Shown here: one piece after another, positions 11,320 through 24,021 of the stretch | How positions within the stretch are numbered: position 1 is the stretch's first letter | Layout of the letters: every line of letters starts with the position of its first letter | Assembly: GCA_004519485.1 (NCBI GenBank) | Contig: CP038123.1 | Location: 1 to 64,000, forward strand | DNA from: Nannochloropsis oceanica | Taxonomy: Eukaryota; Sar; Eustigmatophyceae; Eustigmatales; Monodopsidaceae | DNA length: 64,000 nt | Reading direction: 5' to 3' | Translations under genes and position numbers: made by a program | Notes under the pieces: generated by a model | What the model saw: only the letters and a program-made list of their open reading frames with translations | Told to the model about the DNA's origin: nothing | Database searches by the model: none

Positions 11320-13909
11320 ATGGCCGCCGACGACAAGATGGAGACGGACGTGCCCGCCGCTGCGCCCACGAAGTACACGCCCACGCTAGATGGTACGTCC
11401 GTTTGGTGATGTGATTGCTTGTGTGACTGTGGAGATCATGGATGCATTCCTTGTCGCGTTGGGGAGCAGCAACACGAAAAGGGAGCGTGTCCGCTCCTCT
11501 GTCTACCCTCCTTCCCCGCCTCCCCCCCCCCTCCCTTCTCCAACCCCTCCCCCACATCGTGATACGCGCATCTTTGTATAGAATTATCTCCGTTTACGCG
11601 CTTTCTGTATCAGGGACGGCAACCCTGACAGAGCCCACCCACCTCGCCCTCCCTCCTTCCCTCTTTCCCCCGTTTTTCCAGACCTGAAAAAGAACATCAC
11701 ACTGCTGGAGAAAGCCGTACAATCCTCCCAACTCCGTCTCATCAACCGGGTCCTCCGCAATAATACCCCTTTCCGTCGCGCACTCCCTCCCTCCACCCTT
11801 GCCGAGGCCCTCCAACACTACCTCGCCCCTGATCTCCCTCTTCGAGCGCTAGGGCTGGAGGCTCTCTCCCAGATGCCATGCGAGGTGCCTGCAGCCGCCG
11901 CCCCTCCCTCCCTCCCTTCCACCGCCTCCTCCACCATGGACGTCGACAAGGCGGAGGAAGAGAAGCCCGCGGGAAGCAAGACAGTCTCGTTCCCTCCCTC
12001 CCCTCCTCCGCCTCCCCTCTTCCTCCCTGAAACCACCACCTACCTCCTCCTCCTCGTCCTCACCTCCTGCCTCCGCGCCTCCCGCCATGACCTCGCCCTC
12101 TCCCTCGCTTCCGCCCTCCTCCCCTTTCTCCGCTCCTATAACCGGCGCACGCTCGAACCGCTGGCGGCCAAGGCCGTATTTTACTTAGCACTAATCCAGG
12201 AGAGATCAGGGAAACACTTGGCAGCCCTCCGTCCCCTCCTCGTCGCCCTGCACCGCACTGCCTGCTTACGTCACGATGACGTTGGACAGGCGACCATCCT
12301 CAACTTGTTGTTGAGGGGTCTCCTGGCTGATAATTTGATTGAGCAAGCGGGCAATCTGGTGGCCCGCACCCACTTTCCCGAGGTACGCACGTCCTTGCCC
12401 TCCTTCCTTCCCTCCCTCCCTCCCTCCCTCCCTCCCCGTTCTTCCCATATAGGCGTCATTCGTGCTTTTTATTCAAGAAGTGATCTATTCATCCCCTCAT
12501 ATATGCATCCATGCATGCCTGCCTTCGTCTCACAACAAAAGGGCGCGAGCAACAACCAGCTCTGTCGCTATCTCTACTATGTGGGCCGGATCCAAGCCAC
12601 TCAGCTGGATTATTCCGACGCCTTTACAAAGCTCAACCAAGCCGCCCGAAAAGCACCCTCGGACGACGCTACCACCATCACCAGCACCAGCAGCAGCAGC
12701 AGCAGCAGCGGCAGGAGGAGCCCCGCAATTGCCCTGGGGTTTAGGCGGGAGGTGACCAAACTGCTCCTCATTGTGCAGCTCCTCCTGGGAGAGATCCCAG
12801 AGCGGGCCACCTTCGACCAGCCCTCCCTCCGTCGTTCCCTCCGTCCCTACCTTGCCCTGACCACCGCCGTGCGGCGTGGGGACTTGCTGGAGTTTGAAAA
12901 AACGGTTCAAATGCACGCCGAGCTCTTCAAGAAGGTACCTTTCTTTTTTTATTTATTTTTCCATGGCTGATCGTCCTCCCTCCTTCCCTCCCTCCTTCTC
13001 TCCCTCCTTCTCTCCCTCCCTCTCTTCCTCCCTCTCTTCCTCCCTTCTATACTACCTAGCTCAGCCTTTGTCCCCCTCCCACCCACCCCTCCCTCTCTCC
13101 CGCCCTCCTTCCTCCCTGCGACGGTCGATGCAATGCCTGGACTATCTCAAATGCTAAGTATCTGACGCAGCCCTCCCTCCCTCCCTCTCTCCCTCACTCG
13201 CTTTCCAGGATAAAACCTACACACTCATCCTCCGCCTGGGCCACAACGTGATCAAGACTGGCCTTCGAAAAATCTCTCTCTCCTACTCCCGCATCTCCCT
13301 CGTAGAAATTGCACAGAGGCTGCATCTAGGTCTGTCCCCCTCCCCTCCCTCCGTCCTTCCTTTCCCTCGGCGGCATGTTCGCACACTCACCATTCTCCTC
13401 CCTCTTCCCCCCCCCGTCCTCCCCCCGCTGTCCCCCCCTCCCTCAGACGGCCCCGTTTCGGCGGAATTCGTCTGCGCCAAGGCCATTCGGGATGGTGTCA
13501 TCGACGCCCTCATCGATCACGAGGCAGGCTGCCTCCAATCACGGGATGTGTATGACGTCTACTCGACCATCGAACCTCAGCAGGTAGGGGCGAAGCTACC
13601 CTCCCTCCTTCCCTTTATTTCCTTCCTCGTTGCCCCTCTCGGCCGACTCGGTGGAGTGTCTCACGACCAACCCTCCCTCCGTCGTTCCCTCCCTCCCCCC
13701 TTCAGGCCTTTCACAAGCGCATCACCTTCTGCCTGGACGTGCACAACGAAGCCGTTAAATCCCTCCGATACCCGGATGTACCGAGCTACGGAGGCAAGAA
13801 GAAAGGCAGCCTGGAGGAGGAGGAGGAAGGGAAGGGGAAAGGGGAGGAGGAGAAGACGGAGGAGGAGTTAGCCAAGGAGCTGGAGGAGGACATGGAGGAA
13901 GAGTTTTAA
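11320..13909 (+). CDS. PSMD3: 26S proteasome non-ATPase subunit RPN3/PSMD3
   Basis: RPN3 is a PCI-domain scaffold of the proteasome lid. Six exons (11320-11392, 11682-12382, 12542-12934, 13209-13329, 13447-13583, 13706-13909) give 542 residues, close to the usual 500-530. Family text includes [17 protein letters not shown], the [19 protein letters not shown] block and [13 protein letters not shown]. The C-terminal PCI part has [30 protein letters not shown] and [12 protein letters not shown]. The extreme C-terminus is highly acidic/Lys-rich (EEE and KGKG runs) and ends EDMEEEF. A CAG/AGC-rich stretch adds a Ser run in exon 3. Introns on the sense strand are CCCT-rich. A GGGA tract follows the stop codon directly. 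Confidence 0.96.
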
Positions 13910-14597
13910 AGAAGTGGAGGGAGGGAGGGAGGGAGGGAAGGAGGGAGGGTGATTGATTGGTTCTGGTTCATGGGTGGGAGATGGAGCATGGCCATGGAGA
14001 AGGATGGGTAGTCACCGGCCACTACCAACTGCCAAAGAGGGGTGGAGGGGAAGCGACGGAAACACCGACGCGATTGATGGAAGAAGAAATTGAAAATGGG
14101 CCAGCCATCAAGGAGAGGGAGAGGAGGCGGTGAAGGTCACGGGAGAAGGGGGAAGAAAAAGCGCGGGAAAGAAAGAGAGGTCCTCATCGACACCTGACAG
14201 GAGGCGCAATAAACATCAACGAGGAGATACAGAAGAGGGAAAAGGAATAAAAATACCTAAAAACGGGTGGAAGCTGCTGAGAACAAACACCAGCCTCCAC
14301 GTTGTGTGTGTGTCTCTCGCTGCTCTTTTCTCGTTCCCCTTCCTTCCCATCCTTCCCTTATTTCCCTCCCCCTCCCCCTCCCTCCCTCCCCTGTGACATT
14401 CAGAAACAACGTGATGACCTCTCTCTCTCCCTCTCTCTCCTACTCGCCCTCATGCTGGCCCCGGCCCATGCCACGTTTTTCCCTTTCCCTCCTCCCAACT
14501 ATCTACATCGATACTAAAATAGGATGCCTAGCCCATCACTCCCTCCCTCCCTTCCCACCCTTCCTCCCTCCCTTCCCACCCTTCCTCCCTCCCTCCC
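13910..14597. other. Convergent 3' ends of PSMD3 and succinyl-CoA ligase
   Basis: The stretch between two convergent genes. 13917-13948 is GGGA on the plus strand (sense of PSMD3). 14537-14597 is CCCT on the plus strand (GGGA in the sense of the ligase gene). No gene is seen between. Confidence 0.6.
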
Positions 14598-17533
14598 CTA
14601 GAGGGGCAGGAAACTGGGGTCGTTGACAGTCACGTCGATTTTCACATCCTCTGCGAAGAAGGGCGAGAGGGAGGGAGGGAGGGAGGGAGGGAATTAAAAA
14701 AAGGGATGGAGGAAAAAGCGGTAGTGGCAACAGAGACAAACAGATGAAGGACACCAAGGAGGGAGGGAGAGCGGGACGAATGGACGGAGAGATGAGTGGA
14801 GTCAGGGCATGAGGGAGGGAGGGAGGGAAGGAGGGTAGGGATGCAAGGCAGATTCCAACTCACCAGCCTGTTTCACAATATTGGCAATAGCCACCGCCTT
14901 TGTGGCGGCCTCCCCCAACTCGTCCTCGACGATCATCCGGAACCCCGACGCTTGAATTAGTTTTTGGGCTTCCTCTACGTTAGTGCCTTGGAGGCGGATG
15001 ACGATGGGCTTTTTCATCCCGATCTGTTTCGCCGCCGAGAGGATGCCGGCCGCGATGACGTCGCAGCGCATGATGCCCCCAAAAATGTTCACTAGGATGG
15101 TCTTGACCTGGGAGGGAGGGAGGGAGGGAGGGAGGGAGGGAGGATGAGTGGGTGATGACTTGTTTGGCCGCGTAGAAGAGGACGTCGAGGCCTTCCCAAC
15201 CCCATCCATCTCCCCTCCCTCCCTCCCTCCCTCCCTCTTTCTCCGACCTTAGGGTCCGCATTTAAAATTTCAAACGCCTTGTGGACCTGATCCTCACTCG
15301 CGCCTCCTCCCACGTCCAAGAAGTTCGCCGGGTCTCCCCCCTTGAGCTTAATTATGTCCATAGTGGCCATGGCAAGGCCAGCGCCGTTCACCATACAGCC
15401 GATGTTCCCGCTCAAACCGATGTAGTTCAGGTCGTATTTGTGCGCCTATGTTTGTGATTTAATCAAGTGGTAAGGTCAATGTGATGTAAATGATTCGATT
15501 GATAATCAAGTGGTGAGGTTAATGTAACTGAAATGATTAGATTTGTGTAATTAAACAAGTGAAGTAATGAGCACCAGGATCCCCCAATCCCCGAAATCAA
15601 ACACGATTAACTTTCTGAGAGGAAGAAAGGAAGGAAGGAAGGGAGGGAGGGAGGGAGGGAGGGAGGGAGGGAGGGAGGGAGGGAGGGAAGACAGCGAAAT
15701 CACCCAACACGCCGAGAGGAAGAAAGGAAGGGAGGAAGGGAGGGAGGGAGGGAGGGAGGAAGGAAGGGAGGGAGGGAAGACAGCAAAACGACCTTACAAA
15801 CCTACCTCCACTTCCCGCGGGTCCTCCTGCGTGTAATCCCGCTTGGCAAAAATCTGCTTCTGCCTGTACTCCGCATTATCATCAAAGTTCAACTTGGCGT
15901 CAGCTGCCACAATCCTCCCATCGCTCGTTTCGGCCAGGGGGTTGATTTCCACGAGGGTAGCGTCGGTGGCGATCATCATCTTGTACAGCTTCTTCACCAG
16001 GTCGGCCCCGGCGGCGTGGGTGGCAGTGCCGGGCTCGAGGCCTGGGATGTTGGGAATGAGGGAGGGAGGGAGGGAGGGAGGGAGGGAGGGAGGGAGGGAG
16101 GGTGAGATGAGATTCACTGGCAAGTAAGGGGGGAAGGGAGGGGAGGAAAGAAGAGAGGAGTAACCTACCAATCTTGGTCGCAATACCGAGGGCTGTTTCC
16201 TCCTTCAGCCCCTCCATAATGTCCACGGCCTCCGTGAAAATCTTCTCGGGATTCGACGCAGCCACGTCCTCGATGCTCGTCCCGCCCACGGGAGAGGCCA
16301 CAATCACAGGGCCTTGAGTACTTCTATCCATCATAATGGACAGATACATCTCCCGTCGCATATAAAGCCGCTCGACGAGCAACACCTGAGGAGGGAAGGT
16401 GGAGGGGAAGGAGGGAGGGTGGAGTGAATGCGTGCTTTGCTTCTGTCTTGTGCGTCTCCGATTTTCGGTGTCACCTCCACCCACCCCAACACACTCCAAT
16501 CCACTCACACTCCAATCCACACCCCCACATACACATAATCCCAGACGCCTACCCTCCAGGGACACTCCTCCTGCACGGACACACACAAATAAGGAAGAAA
16601 GGGAGGGAGGAAGGGAGGGAGGGAGGGAGGGAGGGAGGGCTCGCCCTCACCTTGTTACAGATGATACCATCAGGCCCTGACTGCTTTGTGACCAGCTTCT
16701 GTCCCAGCATCGCCTCTGTCATCTTTTTCACATCCTTCAGATTCGTGGCCAGGTGCACTCCGCCCTTGAAGCCGTTCTTAAACGTGCCTAACCCACGCCC
16801 GCCCGACAGGACCATGGCCTTGACTACAGTATCGCCCTTGTTGAGAGTGTTAGCATACACGTGCTCGGCTTCCTCGACGGAGGAGACGACTTGGCCCTAA
16901 GGAAGAGGAGGGAGGGAAGGAAGGAAGGAAGGAGGGAGGGAGGGAGGGAAGGAGGGAGGGAGGGAGGGAGGGAGGGAGGGAGGGTGAGGAGGCAAAGGAA
17001 GATAATCACTCGCTCTATTGCTTTCCTTTCGGTCGTTTTAAGGACGATGATTACAGATGTCATGATCCACGAAGCTACCCTCCACTACAATCATCTAACT
17101 CCCAAACATGCGTCATCTTGTCCATGGCCGAATATCCTTTTTCCATCCGAAGACCTCCTGCTCGCTTCCCCAGTCTCCCCCCCCCCCACTGGGAAAGCAG
17201 CAAAAAGCAGACATACCTGAGGCGTGTTAATGCCATAACTCTTCATGATATCCATACTGATGTATTCGTGCACATTAAGCATGCGAGCTTGCTGCCCACG
17301 GACCAAGGCCTGTGGTAGTATAGCAGGGAGGGTGCCCAACGGTGAGATAGGGAGGGGGAGGGGAGGGACGAGAGAGTCGGGAGTGTGTGACAGGACAAAC
17401 AAGACCAGGACACACCACTCGCGAGACTCATCGCCCTCATTCCTGCTAGTCTCCATCCAAATCTCCTTCAGATGACACTTACCTTCTTGTTGGCTCCAGC
17501 GAGGCGGACTTTGTTGAGCACTGCGCGGAACAT
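14598..17533 (-). CDS. Succinyl-CoA ligase beta subunit, mitochondrial
   Basis: The beta subunit of succinyl-CoA ligase (TCA cycle) binds the nucleotide through an ATP-grasp fold and makes ATP or GTP from succinyl-CoA. Eight exons (17533-17483, 17309-17217, 16896-16651, 16385-16169, 16041-15806, 15445-15248, 15107-14864, 14650-14598) give 445 residues. Exon 1 is a short basic leader ([17 protein letters not shown]) that fits mitochondrial import. Domain text in order: [121 protein letters not shown] and [11 protein letters not shown]. Introns are full of GGGA (plus strand), i.e. CCCT in sense. ADP versus GDP preference cannot be read from sequence alone. Confidence 0.96.
15637..15780. repeat. 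GGGA tracts in ligase intron 5
   Basis: Two long GGGA/GGAA tracts, about 15637-15688 and 15721-15779. Each is followed by a near-copy of the same flank: 'gacagcgaaatcacccaac' near 15690 and 'gacagcaaaacgacctta' near 15779. The block therefore looks like a local tandem duplication of tract plus flank. Confidence 0.8.
16057..16101. repeat. GGGA tract in ligase intron 4
   Basis: About 45 bases of GGGA units lying close to the acceptor of the intron 16168-16042. In sense the tract is CCCT. Confidence 0.9.
16911..16983. repeat. GGGA tract in ligase intron 2
   Basis: GGAGGGAA/GGGA units just upstream, in the sense direction, of the acceptor at 16897. In sense the tract is CCCT. Confidence 0.9.
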
Positions 17534-18375
17534 GATGAACGACGATGACGGGGAAGCGCTGATTTCAGGTCTTTGAGAGGATCAAAGGTTGATCGTTTGC
17601 AGATATAGGAGCAGCAGGAGAATGGCAATGGAAGTGACCACCTGTCAAGAGGGGATGGGGAGATGAGCTCAGCTTGGTGTGTGGGTCTCGGGATGGGATG
17701 AGCGCACCAACAAGAATGTTGAGGCGGCCGTTGTAAGTCGCAAGAAATAGTAGCCCATGCCTCGAGGGGATTGCCAGCGTTCATGGCACTGCGCACCACA
17801 CTAGGCAAGACAACAAGTCAAGAGATGCAGTCAGCTTTACCTTTAAGATTCGCCACATAGCATGATTACAGCATGAGGCCGTGCAGCGTGTGTGTTTGAT
17901 GCCATTACACGATCCCTCCTTGCCCTTTCCCGACACCACTCTCCCCCTGCCCCCAGAGAGGCAGCAGAGCTGTGCTTACTGTTCACTTGGTTCCTTCCTT
18001 TTTCTTTTCTTGGTAATTTCTCAAGTGATGTGGTCCTGTTTTTCATTTTGTCTCCACCTTTTCCCTTGCTAAAAACCTGGATAAAAATAAGCATCCTAAA
18101 AAAGGCACTTGTCAAGGCAAGCAGGCAAAAGGTATCTGAGCCACGCTATCTCACTGCCTCATTTCTCAAAATGCCTTCTCATAAAGGCGTGTCACTCTTT
18201 TGATATGCAATATCTCATATACACTACTTCCCCCCCCCACCCTATCACTGCTATCCTGCAGCTTTTCTTTCCCACTCCCAACCCACCTCTCTCTTCTCTT
18301 TGCCTCCCTCCCTCCCTCCCTCCTTCCCTCCCTCAATCCATCGGCCCCCACTTCCAGCTCCATCATCTTCCCCTT
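17534..18375. other. Promoter region of the ligase and 3' flank of the acyl synthetase
   Basis: No confident gene is present. 18300-18335 is CCCT on the plus strand, which is GGGA in the sense of the gene ending at 18376. Confidence 0.5.
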
Positions 18376-21000
18376 TCACTCCCTCAACGCATACAACTTC
18401 TCGATCGCCGCCCGATACTTTTCCTGTACCGATTGCCTCTTCACCTTCAGCGTCTGGGTCAGCATACCGGATTGCACATTAAAGGGGGCTAGCAGCAAAG
18501 ATACATGCTTAACCCGCTCCCACGGCCGAAACTCCTCCGGGTCTTGAAGCAACGCCGCCGCCACCTCCTTCTCTACCTTTCTGACCAAGCCCGGGTTTGC
18601 ATTCAGTTTATTCGCTTCTTTGTCAAGCGTGGCACTGTCTGCGGCACACCCCAAGAGGACAGCTGAAGGGCCCACGAGCTCAATCAGGCGTTCGGCTTCC
18701 GTTTGCGGCATCCAGCCCCGTGCCGCGAGCTCCAGGGGGTTCACGACGACTAAAGCACTCAAGTATCGCTGGTCCTGCCCAACCACCATGCACTGCTCAA
18801 TCACAGACGAGCGTTCTACCACTGCGTCTTCTATGGGCTGGGGCTCCACGTTCTCGCCATTACTCAGCACAATCACGTCTTTCGCCCGTCCCGTTAAAAC
18901 TAGGTCTCCCGTGCCAGGATTGATGAAACCCAAGTCGCCTGTATCGAACCAACCATTGTTATCAATGGCTTTCCGTGTACTTTCTTCGTCTTTATAGTAA
19001 CCTTGCATCACCTGCGGCCCGCGCGTGAACACCACCCCTGCCTTCCCCGGCTTCCCTCCCTCCTTCCCTTCCTGCCCCACCACCCTGTCCGTCTCCACAT
19101 CCCTCACTTGCAATTCCACCTCCTGGGGAGGCAGCCCCACCACCCCCCCATCAACTAGGTTCCTCCTCCTCCCAGCCCTTCGGACGGCAATCACGGGACT
19201 AGTCTCCGTCAGCCCGTATCCACTCACCACAGGAATACCGGCAGAGTCATAAAACTCTTCCAGGTACTTAGCCAGGGCGGAACCGCCAGAGACAACGAGC
19301 TTCTGCCGGCCCCCTAAGGCCTTACGAACTTTTTTGAACACCACCAGGTCAGAGATCTGGGCAAAGGGGTAAAGGAGGAGGGTAAGAAGGACGGCGAGGG
19401 GACGGGAGGCCGCACGGAGGAGGGGGGTGAGGAAGGAACGGAGCCGGAGACTCTTCTTTTGCTGTTGGGAAGAAGGGAGACGACGGACGACCAGACCTAG
19501 GGCTCGTTTGAGGACGCGGGTGTAAAGGAGGGAAAGGAATGAAAGAGAGGCCACTAGCTTCCGACGTGCCGGTGGGCCGGCAGATAGCTTCTCTTTGATC
19601 GATTTATACACATTTTCCAGGAGCCTCGGGACGACTATTAGGTAGTGAGGACGGTAAGTTTGAAGGTCACTCTTGAAGGCACGGACGGAGGAGTACACCA
19701 GCGACCCGCCACGTGCGAGTGCGAAGAGTTCGGCGGACCTCTCGAAGATATGCCAGCAGGGGAGGAGGGAGAGGATGATATCACCGGGACTGGGGTTCAA
19801 CCCCAGGTCGATGTGTCGGATTTGGTGTAGGAGGTTGGAGTGGGAGAGCATCACGCCTTTAGGTCGCCCTGTGGTGCCACTGGTGAAGACCAGTGTGTGT
19901 AAATCGGAGGGGGTGAGGTCGGGAGGGAGGTAGTCGGGGTGGTGCTTCGCACCGACGGAAAGGAGCTCCTCGACAGTGACGACGGTGGTAGGGTCGAGCC
20001 CCAGCTCGGCGGCAACCCCAGCGAGGTCATCTTTTGTTGCTGCGGCACCCTCTGCTCCTTCTGCTCCTACTTTATCATTAGAACGCAAAATGACCACCAA
20101 TTTAGGTGGGCCGTGAAGAGAGGAGGAAAGCCCCCCCACAGTGTGAAGTTTTCGAAGCAACGCTATGTCCTGTAGGACCACAGCCTTACAATCCGCATGG
20201 TCATAGATGTACTGTAACTCCTCCACTGGTGCTGTTGCCCCTCTAACGGCCGTTGGGCAGCCGTTAAACGAGGCTCCTTGTTCCATTAAAAGCCACCGGG
20301 CACTGTTTTCGGAGAAGAAGGCGAGGTGATCTCCTTTCCGGAAGCCCAGGGCGTGGAGCCCTGCGGCTGCTTGGTGGATCAAAATACGGGCTTGGGCGAA
20401 CGTCAAAGTTAAAGGGGAGGAGGAAGAAGAAGAGGAAGAAGAAGGGCGAGTGATGTGGGAGGGGTCGGTGAGCATGAGGTAGGGTCCACATTGCTCGGCG
20501 AGAATGTCCCAGATGGCGGGAACGAATTTGACGAGGGCGGGAGAGGCAATGGCATGGGCTAGGGACATTTCATCGACAGGAGGAAGGGTATCATTGCTAG
20601 TGCTAGTGCTGGTGGTACTGCTGCTGCTGCCGCTGCCGCTGAGAGGGTGTGGCCAGGCGAAGGTGGGGATATCCCCTCGTCGGAGTTGGGCAACGGGGTT
20701 GTCGATGATGAGAGCGGATGGGTCTGTTTCATGTCCAGCTGCATCCCTCCTATCATTGCTGTTTATACTAGCTGAAGTAGAGATGGTGATGGTGGTTGAT
20801 GTTTCAAGCATGCCGTCTGGCGGCGTGGTGCCAGGGCGAGGGGCGACGAGGAGGGGGGGTGCACGGATAAGATGGTGGACGAGACGCTGGGAAGCCGAAA
20901 CCTTAAATTGCGGGAGATGCCCACCGAGAGGTAAAATGAATGCATTAGCGATCTTCTCGAAGTCCAGGGCAAGGAGAAGGATGTGGAGTGCGAGCTTCAT
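18376..21000 (-). CDS. Plastid-type long-chain acyl-CoA/acyl-ACP synthetase
   Basis: An AMP-forming ligase that activates fatty acids through an acyl-adenylate. It is a single exon of 874 residues. Motifs in order: the P-loop-like TSGTTGRPKG near residue 373, YGLTETSPVIAVRR near 595, GWFDTGDLG near 688 and GRAKDVIVLSNGENVEP near 710. A hydrophobic insert between the first two (two Leu-rich stretches around residues 460-560) could touch a membrane. The overall order resembles plant AAE15/AAE16 acyl-ACP synthetases and bacterial long-chain acyl synthetases. The N-terminus (MKLALHILLLALDF) is a signal peptide followed by IANAFILP, a Phe at the expected cleavage site of a complex-plastid presequence. 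It therefore probably works in the plastid or its surrounding compartments, recycling free fatty acids. It is read divergently from KRR1. Confidence 0.9.
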   Translation of the reverse strand: MKLALHILLLALDFEKIANAFILPLGGHLPQFKVSASQRLVHHLIRAPPLLVAPRPGTTPPDGMLETSTTITISTSASINSNDRRDAAGHETDPSALIIDNPVAQLRRGDIPTFAWPHPLSGSGSSSSTTSTSTSNDTLPPVDEMSLAHAIASPALVKFVPAIWDILAEQCGPYLMLTDPSHITRPSSSSSSSSSPLTLTFAQARILIHQAAAGLHALGFRKGDHLAFFSENSARWLLMEQGASFNGCPTAVRGATAPVEELQYIYDHADCKAVVLQDIALLRKLHTVGGLSSSLHGPPKLVVILRSNDKVGAEGAEGAAATKDDLAGVAAELGLDPTTVVTVEELLSVGAKHHPDYLPPDLTPSDLHTLVFTSGTTGRPKGVMLSHSNLLHQIRHIDLGLNPSPGDIILSLLPCWHIFERSAELFALARGGSLVYSSVRAFKSDLQTYRPHYLIVVPRLLENVYKSIKEKLSAGPPARRKLVASLSFLSLLYTRVLKRALGLVVRRLPSSQQQKKSLRLRSFLTPLLRAASRPLAVLLTLLLYPFAQISDLVVFKKVRKALGGRQKLVVSGGSALAKYLEEFYDSAGIPVVSGYGLTETSPVIAVRRAGRRRNLVDGGVVGLPPQEVELQVRDVETDRVVGQEGKEGGKPGKAGVVFTRGPQVMQGYYKDEESTRKAIDNNGWFDTGDLGFINPGTGDLVLTGRAKDVIVLSNGENVEPQPIEDAVVERSSVIEQCMVVGQDQRYLSALVVVNPLELAARGWMPQTEAERLIELVGPSAVLLGCAADSATLDKEANKLNANPGLVRKVEKEVAAALLQDPEEFRPWERVKHVSLLLAPFNVQSGMLTQTLKVKRQSVQEKYRAAIEKLYALRE

Positions 21001-21688
21001 GGTATGCTGTATGGGGGAAAAGGGGGAGGGAGGAAAGAAGGATGAGACTCTCAGAAAGGTGCATTTCTTGCGGTACGTAAGGGGCGGGAGAGTTAACTTT
21101 TGAGGGAAAACAAAGCGTGACTAGGATAAACGATGCAGGACGGGTTACTTTAGAGGGGGAACAAAATGGAGTATGGTATGTGTAGGCATGAGCCGCACAA
21201 CCCGACTAGCAGTGCTATCAGGAAGCCGCAGCGATTCGGACTCGGCCAAGCGAAAAACATGCTGGAACACCACCACAATCACAAACCTCCTTTCCTATCA
21301 CATCTCGCTCCATACGTCATATTTGCGCGTGCCTCACCTCTACTTTCCCTGCCCAAACACGTTCAGTTGAAGGTGTATGCCGTGTGTTGCCTTTTAGAGG
21401 GGAGGGGAGGCTGGAGGGTCGGGATGTCTTGCGTCACGGGTTTGTACTATGGGATGAATACGAAGATTTGGGAGCCCTGTGCGTGATGCCCATGTGGTGT
21501 GACGATCGAGTTAGTGTGTGTGGTGTAAGTGTAAGTCCGGAAAGGAAGGCAAGCAGAACAGCTTTCTCGATGTTCCAGTGGGCGTCTCCACCAGCTGACG
21601 TTAGCTGACGACTATAAGTGACTTCGAGTCCATTGTTTTCCTTTCCATTCCTCTACACTCAACTTCTCAACCCCCCAACAAAAATAGA
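21001..21688. promoter_or_regulatory. Divergent promoter region of acyl synthetase and KRR1
   Basis: 688 bases between two divergent starts with no convincing gene. At 21593-21600 and 21603-21610 the octamer AGCTGACG is repeated directly, giving two TGACG cores 10 bases apart, about 80 bases before the KRR1 ATG. TGACG is the core of many bZIP sites; whether it works here is unknown. Confidence 0.4.
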
Positions 21689-23686
<1,998 letters not shown>

Positions 23687-24021
23687 GGTTGGAAGGGTGG
23701 GAGGTTGGGGAGGGAGTCTCGGGCTAAAAATAGAGAAACAGCCAGAAAGAAACAAAGCCAGAAGTTGAATCATCACCATGAGACCGCATTATATGGAGGC
23801 GTTTTTGTGTCTTGGTTAGTGCGCATTGTGTCTCGGTTTTGTGGGTTTTGTGTCAGGTAGGAGGTCCGTCATCTGTTCGTTCCGCTCTGTGCACGTCATG
23901 TGCGCCTTATACAGAGCATATAGACAACGAAATAATCCCTCTTCGTACACACACGATACAGGCGCGTTCATGAAAAAGTAAAGAAAGTACATCCACCTAT
24001 ATCCATATCACAAGCCCGTCC
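23687..24021. other. 3' flank of KRR1 and upstream region of the ATG14-like gene
   Basis: 335 bases between two plus-strand genes. No gene or repeat stands out. Confidence 0.5.

Noticed and set aside
14980-15261. Possible second reading of the ligase gene
   Set aside because: It crosses an intron; the spliced frame gives the full ATP-grasp protein.
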